Source: Plazaster borealis (taxonomy: Eukaryota; Echinodermata; Asteroidea; Forcipulatida; Labidiasteridae). From it: a DNA stretch of 64,000 bases. Each line of letters starts with the position of its first letter. The stretch's first letter is position 1. A program made the translations under genes and the position numbers. Shown in pieces: positions 52,333 through 63,830 of the stretch. The stretch lies in NCBI GenBank assembly GCA_021014325.1, contig CM037467.1, positions 5,580,001-5,644,000 on the forward strand, in the 5' to 3' direction. A model generated the notes under the pieces. The model saw nothing but the letters and a program-made list of their open reading frames with translations. It was not told the DNA's origin and ran no database searches.

Positions 52333-54850
52333 TCAGATCAGGAAACACTTAGCACTGTATCTCCGCCGAAGTGCATTTCTTGAGATCATGTATGTCTTGT
52401 TGCTACTGAAGATATAAACATATCTATTGTTTTCAACAAATTCAACATCAGACCCAAATTCAGGAGACGCATTGAGACCAACAGACGCCAGCATCTCCAT
52501 GTCAATGTTATTGTTTTTTACATTGACTCTCTGTATGTTAGGCAGACTTGACAGCATACACAGAAGTGCCTTCATGCTTCTATTTTCAAGCCCACAATCT
52601 GTCATGTCCAAGGAAAGAAGAGATGAAACGGGGGTTATTGTACATTTCTGAAGACCACGGAGGTTGTTCTTACTCAGGCCAATCCACTGAATGTTACCCA
52701 CAACAGCAACGATATAGAACAATCCCCTCAATCACCCTTCTGTAATGAGCAATCTGTGAGAATCAAAGACTCCAAAGACAGGACCTGACTGACCTGAACA
52801 GGCATTATGCCATGGAGATTATTCTCACTCAGATTAAGCCTCTTGACATTGCTTAATGCTGACAAAAAACGGAGAAGAACATCAACGGTGTCCTTTGTTA
52901 AACTGCATCCACTTAGATTCAGTGTAGTGACAGATGAGGAAGAGCATATGTCATCAGTTTGCAAACTACACAAGCTGTTGTTGCTAAGATCTACTGATGC
53001 AATACTGTCAGTTGTTGAAATCATTCTAAACAGCCTTGAGATGTCTTTGCTGTCCAGATTGCAGTCACTCACAAACAGAGATGTGGCATGCTTAGAAATA
53101 TCTTTGAGAGTTTCAATCTTGCCATTCATGTTGACTCCTTCGAGATCCAGTGACTTCGTTGGTATGCCATGTCGCATCATGTCCTTCACAAGTTCAACAT
53201 CAGCCAAAGAATGACAAATAACAAATATACATGATACATGTGGCAGCCCAGTTTTTCTTTCCAAAGTTTTCACAAAATAATGAGCAGCCAATAAGTCTTC
53301 ACCTTGAAGCTTACCTGAAAACTGAACCCAATCTGCATCTGCAAAGTCTCTCACCATGAAGTCCAACTCCGCCTCAAACAAAAGCAACATCATGATCCTA
53401 CTATACGGAATATAGTTGTAAAGGAAACCAATGAAGGTGTCCAGTTCATTATGACTTAGCTTCTCACTTACAAGGCCAATGATTATTTCAGCAGCAGTTG
53501 AATTCAGACCACAGCAGAACCGAAGTAAATACTCCATGGTGTCCATGTCACCAGCCAGAATTTGTGACACATGCTTTCTGAATGCCTCAGGGTTAGAGGA
53601 TGCCAAGTTTGCAAGGTACATTGCTGCATAATATTCCTGAAAGGTCTTATGGAGGAAGGTGACATAGTTAACTTCATCCAACCCATGCATAGCCTTGATG
53701 TGAGCCAGCAAACCAACTTCACATCCCAAAGCAACAACCCTCTCAGAGTCAAACTCTGTATGTGTAAAATGGAACTTGATACCATTTGGATTCAGCAGAC
53801 CCTCAAGCGCTACCTTGCCGAGTTTGATACTCAGGTCATCAAATGTTGCTGTTGTGAAGGTGTCAGAACAACTTACTGGGCTTTTACTAACCCTGTGCTG
53901 ATAGAGAACCCTTACTGCAGTGTTAAACAGCTTTGTGACCCTATCAGGTAGCTTACGGCATTCCTCCCATGTGGTACACATCAACCAGAACAGCAATGGT
54001 ATCTCTCCTAATGTACGCAGGGTTCGTGACTCCCTGACTTCCTTCAGAAGCTCACTTTGGTATTTGGAATCATAGTTAGTCGGATATTTCCCAACATACT
54101 CCTGCCTGTTATCATCATTGAAACCAGTAACCTTAACCCGAGTAAAATGTGGATACCACTCAAGAAGCTTGAGAGCTGTAAACTGTCTACTAGACACAAT
54201 AACTCGGCATGATTTAAGGGACAGGAAGGAAAGGACCCCTTTGATAGTATCTACTCCATTTGCCCCATCTAACATCTTAAATGAAACCTCATCTGCCCCA
54301 TCAAACAGAATTAGGACTTCCTCTGGATGTTTCTGAAGAAAAGTTTTCAGATCCTTTTTCGTCAAGCAGTTACAGTCCGTAAGGATCTGAGAAAATATAG
54401 CATCAATGAAGTTGAACTCCTCACTCATGAGATTTAAATTCAAGAGAAATAAGAGCCTGTATCCCGCCAGGGGAGACTGTGAAAGAAAGGGACGTTTTGG
54501 GGACTGAATAAGAGCCCAATCATAAGCAATCTTTTTCAAAAGTGTTGACTTTCCGTAACCAGTCTCAGCTGTGACTAAGATTCGTTTTGTACCAGGACCA
54601 TCGGGATGTATAATGTCTTCATAAGAACCTAAAGCTATCTTCTCATAGTCACGTTGCAAGGTGGAGTTCTCAGAATGATGTCCCTCAAGTCGATTCGTTT
54701 CTCTCAGGAGTTGCAAGTTGACATGAAGTTCAGGCATCCCCATGGCTCGGTCCTTGGCCAAAGGGTACGTTGTCACTTTCATTGTTTCGATGTAATGATT
54801 AGCTATTTCTTTACTGCAGGTCAATACATCAACAGCAGACCCAACCACAT
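52333..54850 (-). CDS. NLR exon: NACHT NTPase and leucine-rich repeats
   Basis: Acceptor CTGATTTCAG; open for 707 codons. Counting from codon 54848: Walker A AETGYGKST at about residues 94-102 (genomic ~54543-54563), Walker B LILFDGADE at ~179-187, the CRVIVSSRQ sensor-1 strand at ~214-222. LRR motifs begin near residue 600 (SVDLSNNSL, LNLSGCSL, LNLSENNL, LILTDCSL). After a one-base frame break near 52735 the LRRs continue in another frame (IGLSKNNL, LDMTDCGL, VNVKNNNI) to a TAA at 52333. The LRR pattern runs through the break, so it is not an intron; it is either a real mutation or a sequence error. Confidence 0.88.
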
Positions 54851-56388
54851 CTGAAATCAGTTCAAGTTGAAGATTTAATCAAATTTTGATCAAGATTTAA
54901 TCAAATTGTTAACCCTTTCAATATTTTTTTTCTTAAAATAGGGGAAATTCACAATACAGTTTGCCACTTATAGTTTGCCATGTAGAAGTCAGTCGATGTG
55001 CAGAAATCACAATGCAAGGAGAAGATTTTATTTCATGCTGAGAAACATTTTTTTCTAAGACGCATAGTAACTTTAACTGTAACTTACACACCCACAGAAA
55101 AAACCCACCTTAAACATTGCACTTTAATTACCAGATATGAACTGGAACTTTAAACCACGTTGCACATTAAAAATATACTTGTAATTGTATACCTTCTGTT
55201 GATTCAATCTCCCCTTTTCATTATGATAGCCCATTACATAGAGTTCGTTGATGGTGATACATGACTGTTACATACAAAAGGCTTGCCCAAGGTGGGTGAC
55301 TTTCTTTCTTAACCAAATTCAGTGGGGCCTAAGTTCCGAGAGCTTGTCAGACCGTATACTGTTATCCACGTCCACACAGATATCAGTTGGTTTGAATTGA
55401 GTGGGTTGTGTTACATTTAGTTTTGATGGCATACAGTTTGGCAAATTCAGTTTGGGTTGTGTGCTTGTGATCATTTGCCAAGGGTGACTGTTTATATGCT
55501 GCTCATTCTAGATTGTGTCAAGAGGTCAATGTCAATGTAATGAATGGAATAGTGAGATCAGAGAGCATGTTTAAAGTGAACATGAGATATGTTCAAACAC
55601 TTTACCAAACTTTGATGCATGGGGAGTGCATTGTCACACAATATAACAAAAGGTAAAATATGGCCTATTCTATTTCAAGAGGCGAAGTTGAGTGAAATGG
55701 AAAAGCCAGATTTCACTGAGTGATTATATATTCTGCGACAATGCACAAACGAAATGCATTCAATATGTGTTTTAAATAACTCAAACATAGATCCTTGTCA
55801 CTAGAATTTTTTTCTCAATATTACAAAATAGACGCAGAGACTTGTCCACCCCACACTCTAAAAATTATTTTTAAAAAACCCTCTTATCAATATGGATGAC
55901 TCCCTGTAGACACTGACCTTGTCTGCCGTGACACGACCTCGCCTCATCTGGACAATTGGACGGGGATTGATCTTTTTTGAAACGACGCTGCTTCGTGTTT
56001 GAAGCATCCTATAATTATCCATATAGGACTATATCAAATTTTGGGTGGATGACACGTGGCGCGTGCTCCACCAATCAAATGACAAGGATCTGTGTAGATA
56101 AAATGCAATATTAGCCTAAAGTACCTGATAATCTATCTGCCATGTCAGCACGCCCTATTTCAACCAATGCTGCCCTCAATGTCTCCCTTGCTTCATCGTC
56201 GCTCGTTTGCTTTCTCCTCCAAGCAATGAACATCTGAAAGGCTTGTTCCTCCAGGTTGTCTCTATTGTTATACACGAATGCCTCAATCTCTGAGGCACTA
56301 AAACTCAAAGTGGTCCCAAGTCGATGCCAATTTTTCCCGATGTTTCTAGACAAGTCCCGAAACAGGTTTTCATCAAAGTATTTTTTTT
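52333..56388 (-). CDS. NLR-type receptor: death domain, NACHT, LRR
   Basis: An intracellular STAND-type receptor of the NLR family, expected to oligomerise through its NTPase upon ligand sensing and signal through the death domain. Exons (minus strand): 56388-56125 death domain, then 54850-52333 NACHT plus LRRs, joined in phase 1. A small linker exon at 60559-60473, also phase 1, probably lies upstream. The death domain-NACHT-LRR order is the commonest NLR layout in echinoderms. The LRR region has one apparent frame break near 52735. The start codon was not found; earlier exons may lie beyond 61.6 kb. Convergent with UBR3. Confidence 0.85.
54851..56124. other. NLR intron with a dispersed repeat
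   Basis: No coding signal. 55610-56100 resembles the repeat at 25230-25545 (GAGGCGAAGTTGAGTGAAATGG; ATCAAATGACAAGGATCTGTG). Confidence 0.5.
56125..56388 (-). CDS. NLR exon: death domain
   Basis: Acceptor TTCTTTCCCAG, donor GTACTT, 264 bp, phase 1-1. Contains the death-fold helices: FRDLSRNIGKNWHRLGTTLS, SASEIEAFVYNNRDNLEEQA, FQMFIAWRRKQ and LRAALVEIGRADMADRL, with the conserved W in helices 2 and 5. The domain would bind other death domains in a signalling assembly. Confidence 0.9.
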
Positions 56389-56830
56389 CTGGGAAAGAAT
56401 GGCATTTAACATGATTTACTAGAAGATAATTGTATAAATTCAAAAACTAAAAATTCCTGAAAATATGGATAATGGAATCCTGTTTGTCTGGAGATGAAGC
56501 CCCCGAAACATACTGGATGCTTATCACAAAAACAGCCGTCTGGCTTCAGCCTCCAATGATCCCTCTCGTAACCCCTACAAGGTAGATACATGTACTAATG
56601 TAATCCCTGAATCCAGCTGTAAATACGGGTGTTTATCTTATTATCTAAAGTTCATAGAAGCACAGCCTCCTTCTAACCTTAACCTTAAACTCCAATTAAT
56701 AAGCTTCCGTCCCCACGTACTTTCCCATTAACTCAAGCTCTTAAATCACCCTTGTGGTATGCACACCTGATACCCCCATGGACCATACACTGACCACCAC
56801 CACCATTATCCGGTCAGTGACCAAGTTTTT
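56389..56830. other. Intron, nothing recognised
   Basis: Intron sequence upstream of the death-domain exon; no repeat or exon found. Confidence 0.4.
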
Positions 56831-59540
56831 TGGGGTTTCGGCTATCCGCCGAAACCACCTTTGTTTTCGTCGAGATTTTTATTTGGGGGTTTCGGCTATG
56901 CGCCGAAACCACCTTTATTTTCGTCGAGATTTTTATTGGGGGTTTCGGCTATCCGCCGAAACCACCTTTGTTTTCGTCGAGATTTTAATTTTTTTTATTA
57001 TTATTATACTTCCATCCGAAAGTTCCCATAGCATTAACCCGTGAAACTAAGTTATGGTTCGATCTCAGGAACTACAGTCTTAAAACACACAAACGACACA
57101 TCAAATGAAAGCTTGTGCTCTAACTTAGATCCAGCAGCAGTTGTTTTGAGTGTTTTTCATTCATTTCTTGACGATATTACCGATTTATAAACGTATTTTT
57201 GAGAATTGTACCTTTTCTCCGTGTGTGATTTTGCGTACACACGGTACGAAAAATACGGTCCTCTCACACAACCATGTATAGAGAGCCCGTCAGTGTGCAA
57301 CGCAATATCGTACTGACCTTTGATCCTTCAATTCATGATTTATCTAACGATGGCAGGACATAGAGCGTGGAAATAGGGAAACACAAGAGGGCGCTATACA
57401 GGCTGACCATTAATATCTCAGATTTTTAGCGCCCAAAGGGTTATCAATTATTTAGCATCTTTCGTTCACCACAACCCCATAGACACCTATTTCTACTCGT
57501 GTAAAACAATTCTCATGGACACAAGCATTACAGAAGGCAGTATTTGAACACACTAACGGCACATGTAACTTTTCATTTTTATATTTTTAATTTATTATTA
57601 TATTTTTTAACGGCCTTTTTTCCCATATGCTTTCAATTACTAATAATCATTACGTCACCGCCCCTTCAGAGCGCCTTCTGTCAACGTGTTTTTGTTCGAA
57701 GGCATTGCATGGGGACAAATCTTATACCATATTGTAGGTTATAATATCTTACTATGAAAACCAAGTTGTCGTCATTGTGACGTCATCAGGTGTCAAGTTA
57801 ATTATTATTAAATACGGAAGCGTTAAAGGGATAGTTGTTGGTTTTGGCCCATCACAATGTCAAGGTTGTGTGATAGAAATTGCATCATAAAAGTGCTCTA
57901 AAGCAATAGGTTCCATTTTCGTTAACTCTTTCACGTCTGGTGGACAGTCGATCACATCATAATTAACAAACTACATTACGCCACCAAGACATTATTCAAT
58001 TCTTAATGGTTCGCCTTCTTAAAGCCGAAACCCCAGTATTTGTTCGTAACAAATTCAGTTCTAGTTTTTTTTTCGTATTATTATTTTTCTAGTCGAAAAA
58101 TTCTCATAGCATTAACCAGTGAAATTTGTTATCGTTCGATCTCAGGAATTACAGTCTTAAAACACACAAACGACACATCAAATGAAAGCTTGTCCTCTAA
58201 CTTAGATCCAGCAGCAGTTGTTTTGAGTGTTTTTTGTTCATTTCTTTACGATATTACCGATTTAAAAACGCCCGTCAAAAAAGCACGATCCCGTGTCTGT
58301 GTACATGACACGTAATTGTCGCTGTACATACCATACGGCCGTGTCACACACGGCCTGTGTACACACAGATAAGGCTGCTGCAATACAGTGGATAACACTG
58401 TGTGCATGTACCGCACAAATGAGCACAAAATTGGGCTAATAAAACTGTTTTAACTGAGTTAGTTTAGTATGAAAGTCAATTTATAAAATCAATTTACATT
58501 TTACATGATTGAAAAACTGTCTGAGATTTGAACTTGCTGTTCTTGTTTAGCGAAGTTTCGGTGCAAAACTTCGGTCGCAGCAGCCAATAAATAGAATCTT
58601 GTATTCATTGGTAACCACCAGTGTATGCTAGATGGTTCATTGCTAACGGGGGATACCAGGGAAATCTTGCTGTTGCATTGTATATTGATCGCGCAAATGT
58701 TTTAGCAACGGTGTGTGGGGGGGGGGTTCTACTGAAAATGCACATCAAGCACTTGTAAAACTCAATGGGTCAGTATCTTTTCTGAAGATTTCACATGAGT
58801 TGATGAATGCCTACTTAGTATGGAATCTGCCCCGTTTTTAAAACCATGCAAGCCTCCTGATCCCACCATTGTCCGGAGTTTGGAATTAACAACCTGCTCG
58901 CTGAATCGTGAGTCCAGTTTCGGATTATAGTATTGCTATAGCGATAGCGTCCAGTTAGTTAGCACCTCTACTGATTGTCTTACAAGCCATAAATAACGAT
59001 TTTCAGGTTGTTAAAGGTATTTCCTTTTTTATTTTTTAAAGGGTTGAAAACAATGTTTTGCTCGTAACCGTTTTCTCGCTACTACCGTGCTCGTATAATC
59101 CATATTTAAATGCATTGAAACACGCACGGGGCAGTTCGGGACCGACAAAAAAACTCGTATTAACAGAAACCTCGTAATGAGCTCGTAATAACTAGAGTGG
59201 ACTGTAATCTCTGTGTTATAGTTTGACGACATATTTTAGCTCCTCACAAGTGCCACATTCATGACATTTCATCCTCCCACATGACCCGAACTTCTACCGG
59301 TCCATCTGTTCCAAACTGGAAATTCAAATATAATATAAATTTCATCATAAAAAGCGCCCTAAAGCGACAGGCTCCATTTTCGTTAACTTGACCCACAATC
59401 GATCGCCACCATCGGGACTGTGACAACTTATTAATTAACAAACTACATTACGTCACCAAGACATTATTCAATTCTTAATAGTTCGCCTTCTTAAAGCCGA
59501 AACCCCAGTATTTGTTCGTAACAAATTCAGTTCTAGTTCA
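56831..59540. mobile_element. Tandem pair of a TTTCGGC / GCCGAAA element
   Basis: Unit 1 begins with TGGGGTTTCGGCT (56831) and contains AGCCGAAACCCCA (58023-58035), a perfect 13-bp inverted pair. Its left end has three ~59-bp copies of GGTTTCGGCTATCCGCCGAAACCACC...TCGTCGAGATTTTTATT (56836-56985). The body CATAGCATTAACC-GTGAAA...CAGCAGCAGTTGTTTTGAG at 57020-57200 recurs at 58105-58270, and the right part AACAAACTACATTACG-CACCAAGACATTATTCAATTC...GCCGAAACCCCAGTATTTGTTCG at 57965-58065 recurs at 59437-59537. The second unit carries a ~1-kb unrelated middle. Confidence 0.8.
59055..59190 (+). repeat. Dispersed repeat, also at 63890-63995
   Basis: ACCGTGCTCGTAT...GAAACACGCACGGGGCAGTTCGGGACCG is shared with the extreme right of the window (GAAACGCGCATGGGACAGTTCGGGACCG). 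Confidence 0.7.
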
Positions 59541-60472
59541 AATCTTTTCCCTTGAGGATACAGGAAACCCTTAAAGAAATTCAAGGCTATACCTTAAGGA
59601 ACCAGCAGCCCCTTAAGGCATTATATCAAGTTGAACTTAACTGAAGTGTTTAAGGTGTCTGATTGAGGGTAAACCCCGTGGCTCTTGAATAATCTCTCTG
59701 TGTCAGATCATTGGATCATTTTTGGGTTTCTTCCTCCATGCTCTGACTGTAGCTAAGCTCCAGTCCATAAGGTCCCCAGGGTATTATTGTGCGCGGCAAT
59801 CGACCTACCCACAGTAGGCTACTGCAGGGCTGCCGCTCGCCTGTGCAGTACCGAGTCTAACTTGACCCGGACAAAATACCATGGCCGAATATCGGTTGTG
59901 ACTTACACCGATTCATGGTGAAGACATTCCATAGTTTCTCAAAGGAAAGAAAAACCTTGTGCATTTTATTAGAGTTGTCTTTACTTTGTTTGGTCATGGT
60001 TTCATTATAATATAACGAAATTCTCAAAAACAAATGATTCTGAAAATTCTGAACAATTGAATTAATCTCATGCGTGAGCACGGGAATATTTGGAAAATCC
60101 ATGGCCAAGTGGTTTTAAAACCTTTGTCATATTTTCACAAACAAAATAAAACAATTCTAGGGAATGAAGGTATGAAGGCTAAAACGGCACAGCCAGAATG
60201 ATAAACTCATGCGAACGAGGTTGGTCTTACTTGTACACTTACTGTGTGTTAAAGGGAGAGTTTAGGTCAAAAATGAGTGCACAATTATTTGAATGTGAAA
60301 CACTTTCCCTGACGTCACTTAATCCAAACCACTCAGACAGTTTCATTATGAGGGATACATTTCTAACTTTATTCCACCGTTGTTCTTTTGTTTGCATTGA
60401 GTAACAATCCTAAACCATGCCCCCTCCCCATCCCCATGTGATATGAATCTACTGTTATTAAAGTAAACCTAC
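59541..60472. other. Intron, fragment of a dispersed repeat
   Basis: 59870-60010 carries ATACCATGGCCGAATATCGG and TTTGGTCATGGTTTCA, shared with 29980-30140. No gene seen. Confidence 0.5.
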
Positions 60473-60559
60473 CTGGTTGAATTGCTCCTTGTGTTGGAGT
60501 TGAAGGATCTTTATCCGTTTGTTTCAGATGGCAACCACCTTTGGATGTCACTGGAGTAC
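60473..60559 (-). CDS. Probable NLR linker exon
   Basis: Acceptor ATTTTACTTTAG, donor GTAGGT, 87 bp, phase 1-1, in phase with the death-domain exon. Encodes TPVTSKGGCHLKQTDKDPST PTQGAIQP, a Thr/Pro/Lys-rich linker without a recognisable domain. Assignment rests on splice sites and phase only. Confidence 0.5.
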
Positions 60560-61278
60560 CTAAAGTAAAATATTTCACATTATTTCAAGGCACATCAAAA
60601 CAATAGTCCTTATACTTTGACGTCATCCTACCACCATCTTAGAGGTAAAACGAGTATGAAACATAATGGACAATCCGTAAGAACGGATTTAAAAAAAAAA
60701 TTATGGCGCTAATGGGCTTTCGTCGGGGGTGGATCCAGGATTTTTGAAACCGGGGGGCACAACGGCGCACCCAGAATTGTGTATTAGGGAGACTAAAAAA
60801 ACGCGTTGGGGTCCAGGGGCCGGCTTTACGGCCCGTGGTGAGGGTCCATGGGACGAAGCCCCTGGAAGCTCTGAGCCTTTGACGTTTTGATGGGTGAAAA
60901 ATCAAGCCTTCATGTGCCTAAAACAGAACGTAACGCTACTCAGAGTGTGTATTCCAATGCAGATTATTCTTCCTGCGTGGACATAACCGCTCCAGATTTT
61001 CGGCAATATCTCAAAAATGCTACTACCTTTTGAAATGAAATTTTCACAGGTTAGTTTATGGTATATATCTTCAACTATATAGGTTTGAAACAAACAATAG
61101 GCCCCAATTACCAAACGTGTACGATGCCTTTAATACACTCAAACTACTTTGAGACTAATGAGACCAGTATAACTATTCAAATGCTGTTTGGTGTTACAGA
61201 AATAATACAGCTAACTTGACCCAGCAAAACGTTTTGCCTCATGCTTTAAAAAACACCATTCTGAATGTCTATAAATAT
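60560..61278. other. Intron with GC-rich repeat remnant
   Basis: 60700-60900 (GGGGGTGGATCCAGGATTTTTGAAA) looks like a decayed dispersed repeat; the minus-strand 88-codon frame there is not convincing. CCAATTACCAAACGTGTACGATGCCTTTAA at 61104-61133 is one end of the TTAA fold-back family. Confidence 0.5.
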
Positions 61279-61558
61279 CTGAAGTATCTGAGGCCAAATC
61301 ATATTGGTCCACTTTGATCAAAGCAGCCCTCAATGCTTCTCTTGCCTCTTTGGTATTAGATTGCTCTTTCCACCATGACCATCTGAGATGTTACATCACA
61401 AGATCTCTTTTAGTGCGTTCAAATGCATCAAGTTCTTTGACTTAAGACCTAAGACAGTGCCAAGATGAAAAGTTGGATTGGTGTTGAGTTGTTGACAACA
61501 TGCCCTTTGCATCTTCCTGTTCACTTTCTTGCCATCAATTCATCCTGAATTTGAAATT
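61279..61558 (-). pseudogene. Decayed second death-domain exon
   Basis: The acceptor TTTTTTTAG is intact. Downstream it reads KELDAFERTKRDLV then WWKEQSNTKEAREALRAALI and KVDQYDLASD, parallel to SEIEAF..RDNL, RRKQTSDDEARETLRAALVEIG of the intact exon. Two in-frame TAA codons interrupt it, and the donor position has AT instead of GT. It appears to be a duplicated death-domain exon that has died. Confidence 0.78.
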
Positions 61559-62154
61559 CTAAAAAAATATTTTGTTTACCATCCATACTATGCTTGACAT
61601 GTTTGACTGTCAGCTGGTAAACAAAATACAAATATATCTTTAAAATGTCATAAAATGACTGTCTAAAGCTCGATCGGTTCATACTTCACGCAAAAGCGAA
61701 TGCGAAGGGATTTTTGGTAAGGCCGACAATCAGTACATACTGTTTTTCTATTTTGATGCAAGAAAATTTGTTTCGCTTCTGCAATTTCCATGAAGTATGA
61801 ACCGGGCTTAAATTTTGTTCTGTTTGTGTTATTACATTTAAAATACACCGTAACAAAACATTTCCTTGACATTCGACATTGTTACATTCATAATACAGGC
61901 TGGTATAAGAACATTAATGGTACATGCACATTGAAAGTTCATACATGTACATGATTGTGTACTCACTTATTCGTTTTCTGCCCATGCTTGGTTACCGTAC
62001 AAACACAAACACCTTAATGAAGTAATCCACAATATTTTGTAACTCCTCGCGATGCTGTAAAATTACATATAGAAAAGATTAACCTGACATGGACAATAAA
62101 AAAAATACTATTAAATAATAAAAGTGGAACTGGTACTTGAAACCTGTTAGAAGC
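61559..62154. other. Intron or intergenic, nothing firm
   Basis: A minus-strand segment near 62015-62056 (acceptor-like TTTTACAG, reading HREELQNIVDYFIK) could be a small exon but has no supporting match. Confidence 0.3.
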
Positions 62155-62480
62155 TGAAGAGGGCTCCATCAAGGTCAAGTTAAGTTTTGTGAGGCCAGTT
62201 TTTTTCCAATAAAAAACGTTTACGCCAAGTCTCTAACCTTACACTAGCATTGCATATAACATGTTAATCTCCTATAGGTCCACAATTTTGTGTATGTGGA
62301 ATTTGTTTTAGTCCATTCCTGAATTTCGACGATATTCAATGAAGACAGCGTTGAATTTGACCTTTTAACTATAAAAAAGAAGGTCCTATACAAACAAAAT
62401 GTGGAATGTAAAGATCCGATTTACTGATGACAACCACTGCAGTCAAATTTCAAACTTCGCTCTGACAGATCAAGTAAAAT
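62155..62480. mobile_element. Fold-back element, copy 3 (partial)
   Basis: GGGCTCCATCAAGGTCAAGTTAAGTTTTGTGAGGC...CAAGTCTCTAACCTTACACT and TTGAATTTGACCTTTTAAC resemble 33843-34295. Confidence 0.55.
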
Positions 62481-63470
62481 GACATTCTAAGCCATATTAA
62501 CATACCCTCAAGTGCGCAAGAGTCCCCTTGGGACGTAATAATACAAACCTCCCATGTGACAACTGGCAGCTCAACTGGCAATGCTTATCTCAATATACTA
62601 GTCATATACCAAGGGATAAACTAACTTATAGCAATCCCACGTGAGTCTTCCAGATAGTCTAGAGATTGCATTTCACCATCCCAGGATTGAGGTCTGGTGT
62701 GTCAAACATTATTATTACTACACGACGTGCTCCCTTTCACTCCACTTGAAGTCAAATAGCTGTTTTCAGGCAGGCTCCAAAGCACCGCCACCTAATCCGC
62801 CCCCCCCCCCCATCCCATACACACACACCCGATTGGGGACCTCCTATTGTCCCTCTTTTGTATGTACTCTAACTTTTTAGCAACAGCTTCAATTGGTTTT
62901 GTACACACTCTTCAACTGGGGACCTTTACCTAACCGGGGACCTTTCCCTAACCGGGAACCCTATTGTCCTCTTTTGTTATAGGTTACCGGTTTGAATGTG
63001 TATACCTACCCACCTACCCACACACTCATGCAAAATTACGGATCCGGTTTGTGGGGTCTGCTATTGTTGTTCTATTGTTCCTTTTTCTAAAGAATTCTCT
63101 CGTGGGGTCCAGGTTGAACAAAGAATTCCCTTGTGGGGTCCATTGTTCCCTTGTTTAAAAGACCCAACAAGGGCACTCCCTTAAGCTCACACGTTTGTGA
63201 ATCCCGTCAATTGATGACTTCTCTTTGTTCTCCCATTGTTTGGACTTCGTGTTTTTTTTAGCAATGTCCCCAAGTTTCACGAAAGTGAAGCGAGGACATC
63301 CTCGCTCTGTCAAACACCCGGATCCTTTGTTAAAAGCACCTGGAAATAGTGTTGTGGGTTTTTTTTTTTACAGAAGGGTATATGTATATTAACACTAAAA
63401 CAATTTGTTGAGTAATTGTTTGTCACGATTTATATGTTAAAAAAATTGATAAAGTAGTTTGAAGGTGACT
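62481..63470. other. Intergenic, low-complexity T/G-rich repeats
   Basis: Repeated GGGGACCT-TACCTAACCGGGGACC (62820-62960) and TTCCCTTGTGGGGTCCA (63100-63150) phrases; no gene recognised. Confidence 0.45.
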
Positions 63471-63487
63471 CCGCCCATCCCTTTTTG

Positions 63488-63495
63488 TGACGTCA
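63488..63495 (+). promoter_or_regulatory. Perfect CRE motif in a CpG-rich segment
   Basis: TGACGTCA, the palindromic CREB/ATF site, with a GC box CCGCCC at 63470 upstream. The following ~400 bp are CpG-rich compared with the rest of the window. Confidence 0.5.
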
Positions 63496-63630
63496 ATCGA
63501 GGCAGACTTCGCCGCGATCAAACATCGACCCCCCCCCCCTCGAACTTGCCTGCATTTACGTGCAAGTAGTGAGCTTGTACGTTTCGTTTGGTTATCCCAA
63601 AAAAGGGATTTTTCGTGCATTTTCCCGGCA

Positions 63631-63830
63631 ATGCCGACCAGGTGTATTGCTGCTGGATGCAGAAAAACGACTAAAGATTGGGTCAGTTAGCATTTGTTTC
63701 CTGCAGATCCCTAATATAGGCAGTTACGGCCGGGCATCGAAAGTCAGGCTAACGAGGGCAAAGTGGTCCGGTTCGACATCGTTTTCAGCGCTGCAGCGAA
63801 CATGTTTCTGGTGTTCGGATCGACTTGAGC
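63631..63830 (+). pseudogene. Decayed THAP zinc-finger domain
   Basis: MPTRCIAAGCRKTTKD has the THAP start and first C-x4-C pair. An in-frame TAG follows (KDWVS-stop-HLFPADP, where the family has VSxHxFP). Further on, in other frames, KVRLTRAKWSGSTSFSALQ and a CSEHV remnant match the second half of the domain. It could be a relic of a THAP-family (P-element-like) transposon or a dead host paralogue. Confidence 0.65.
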
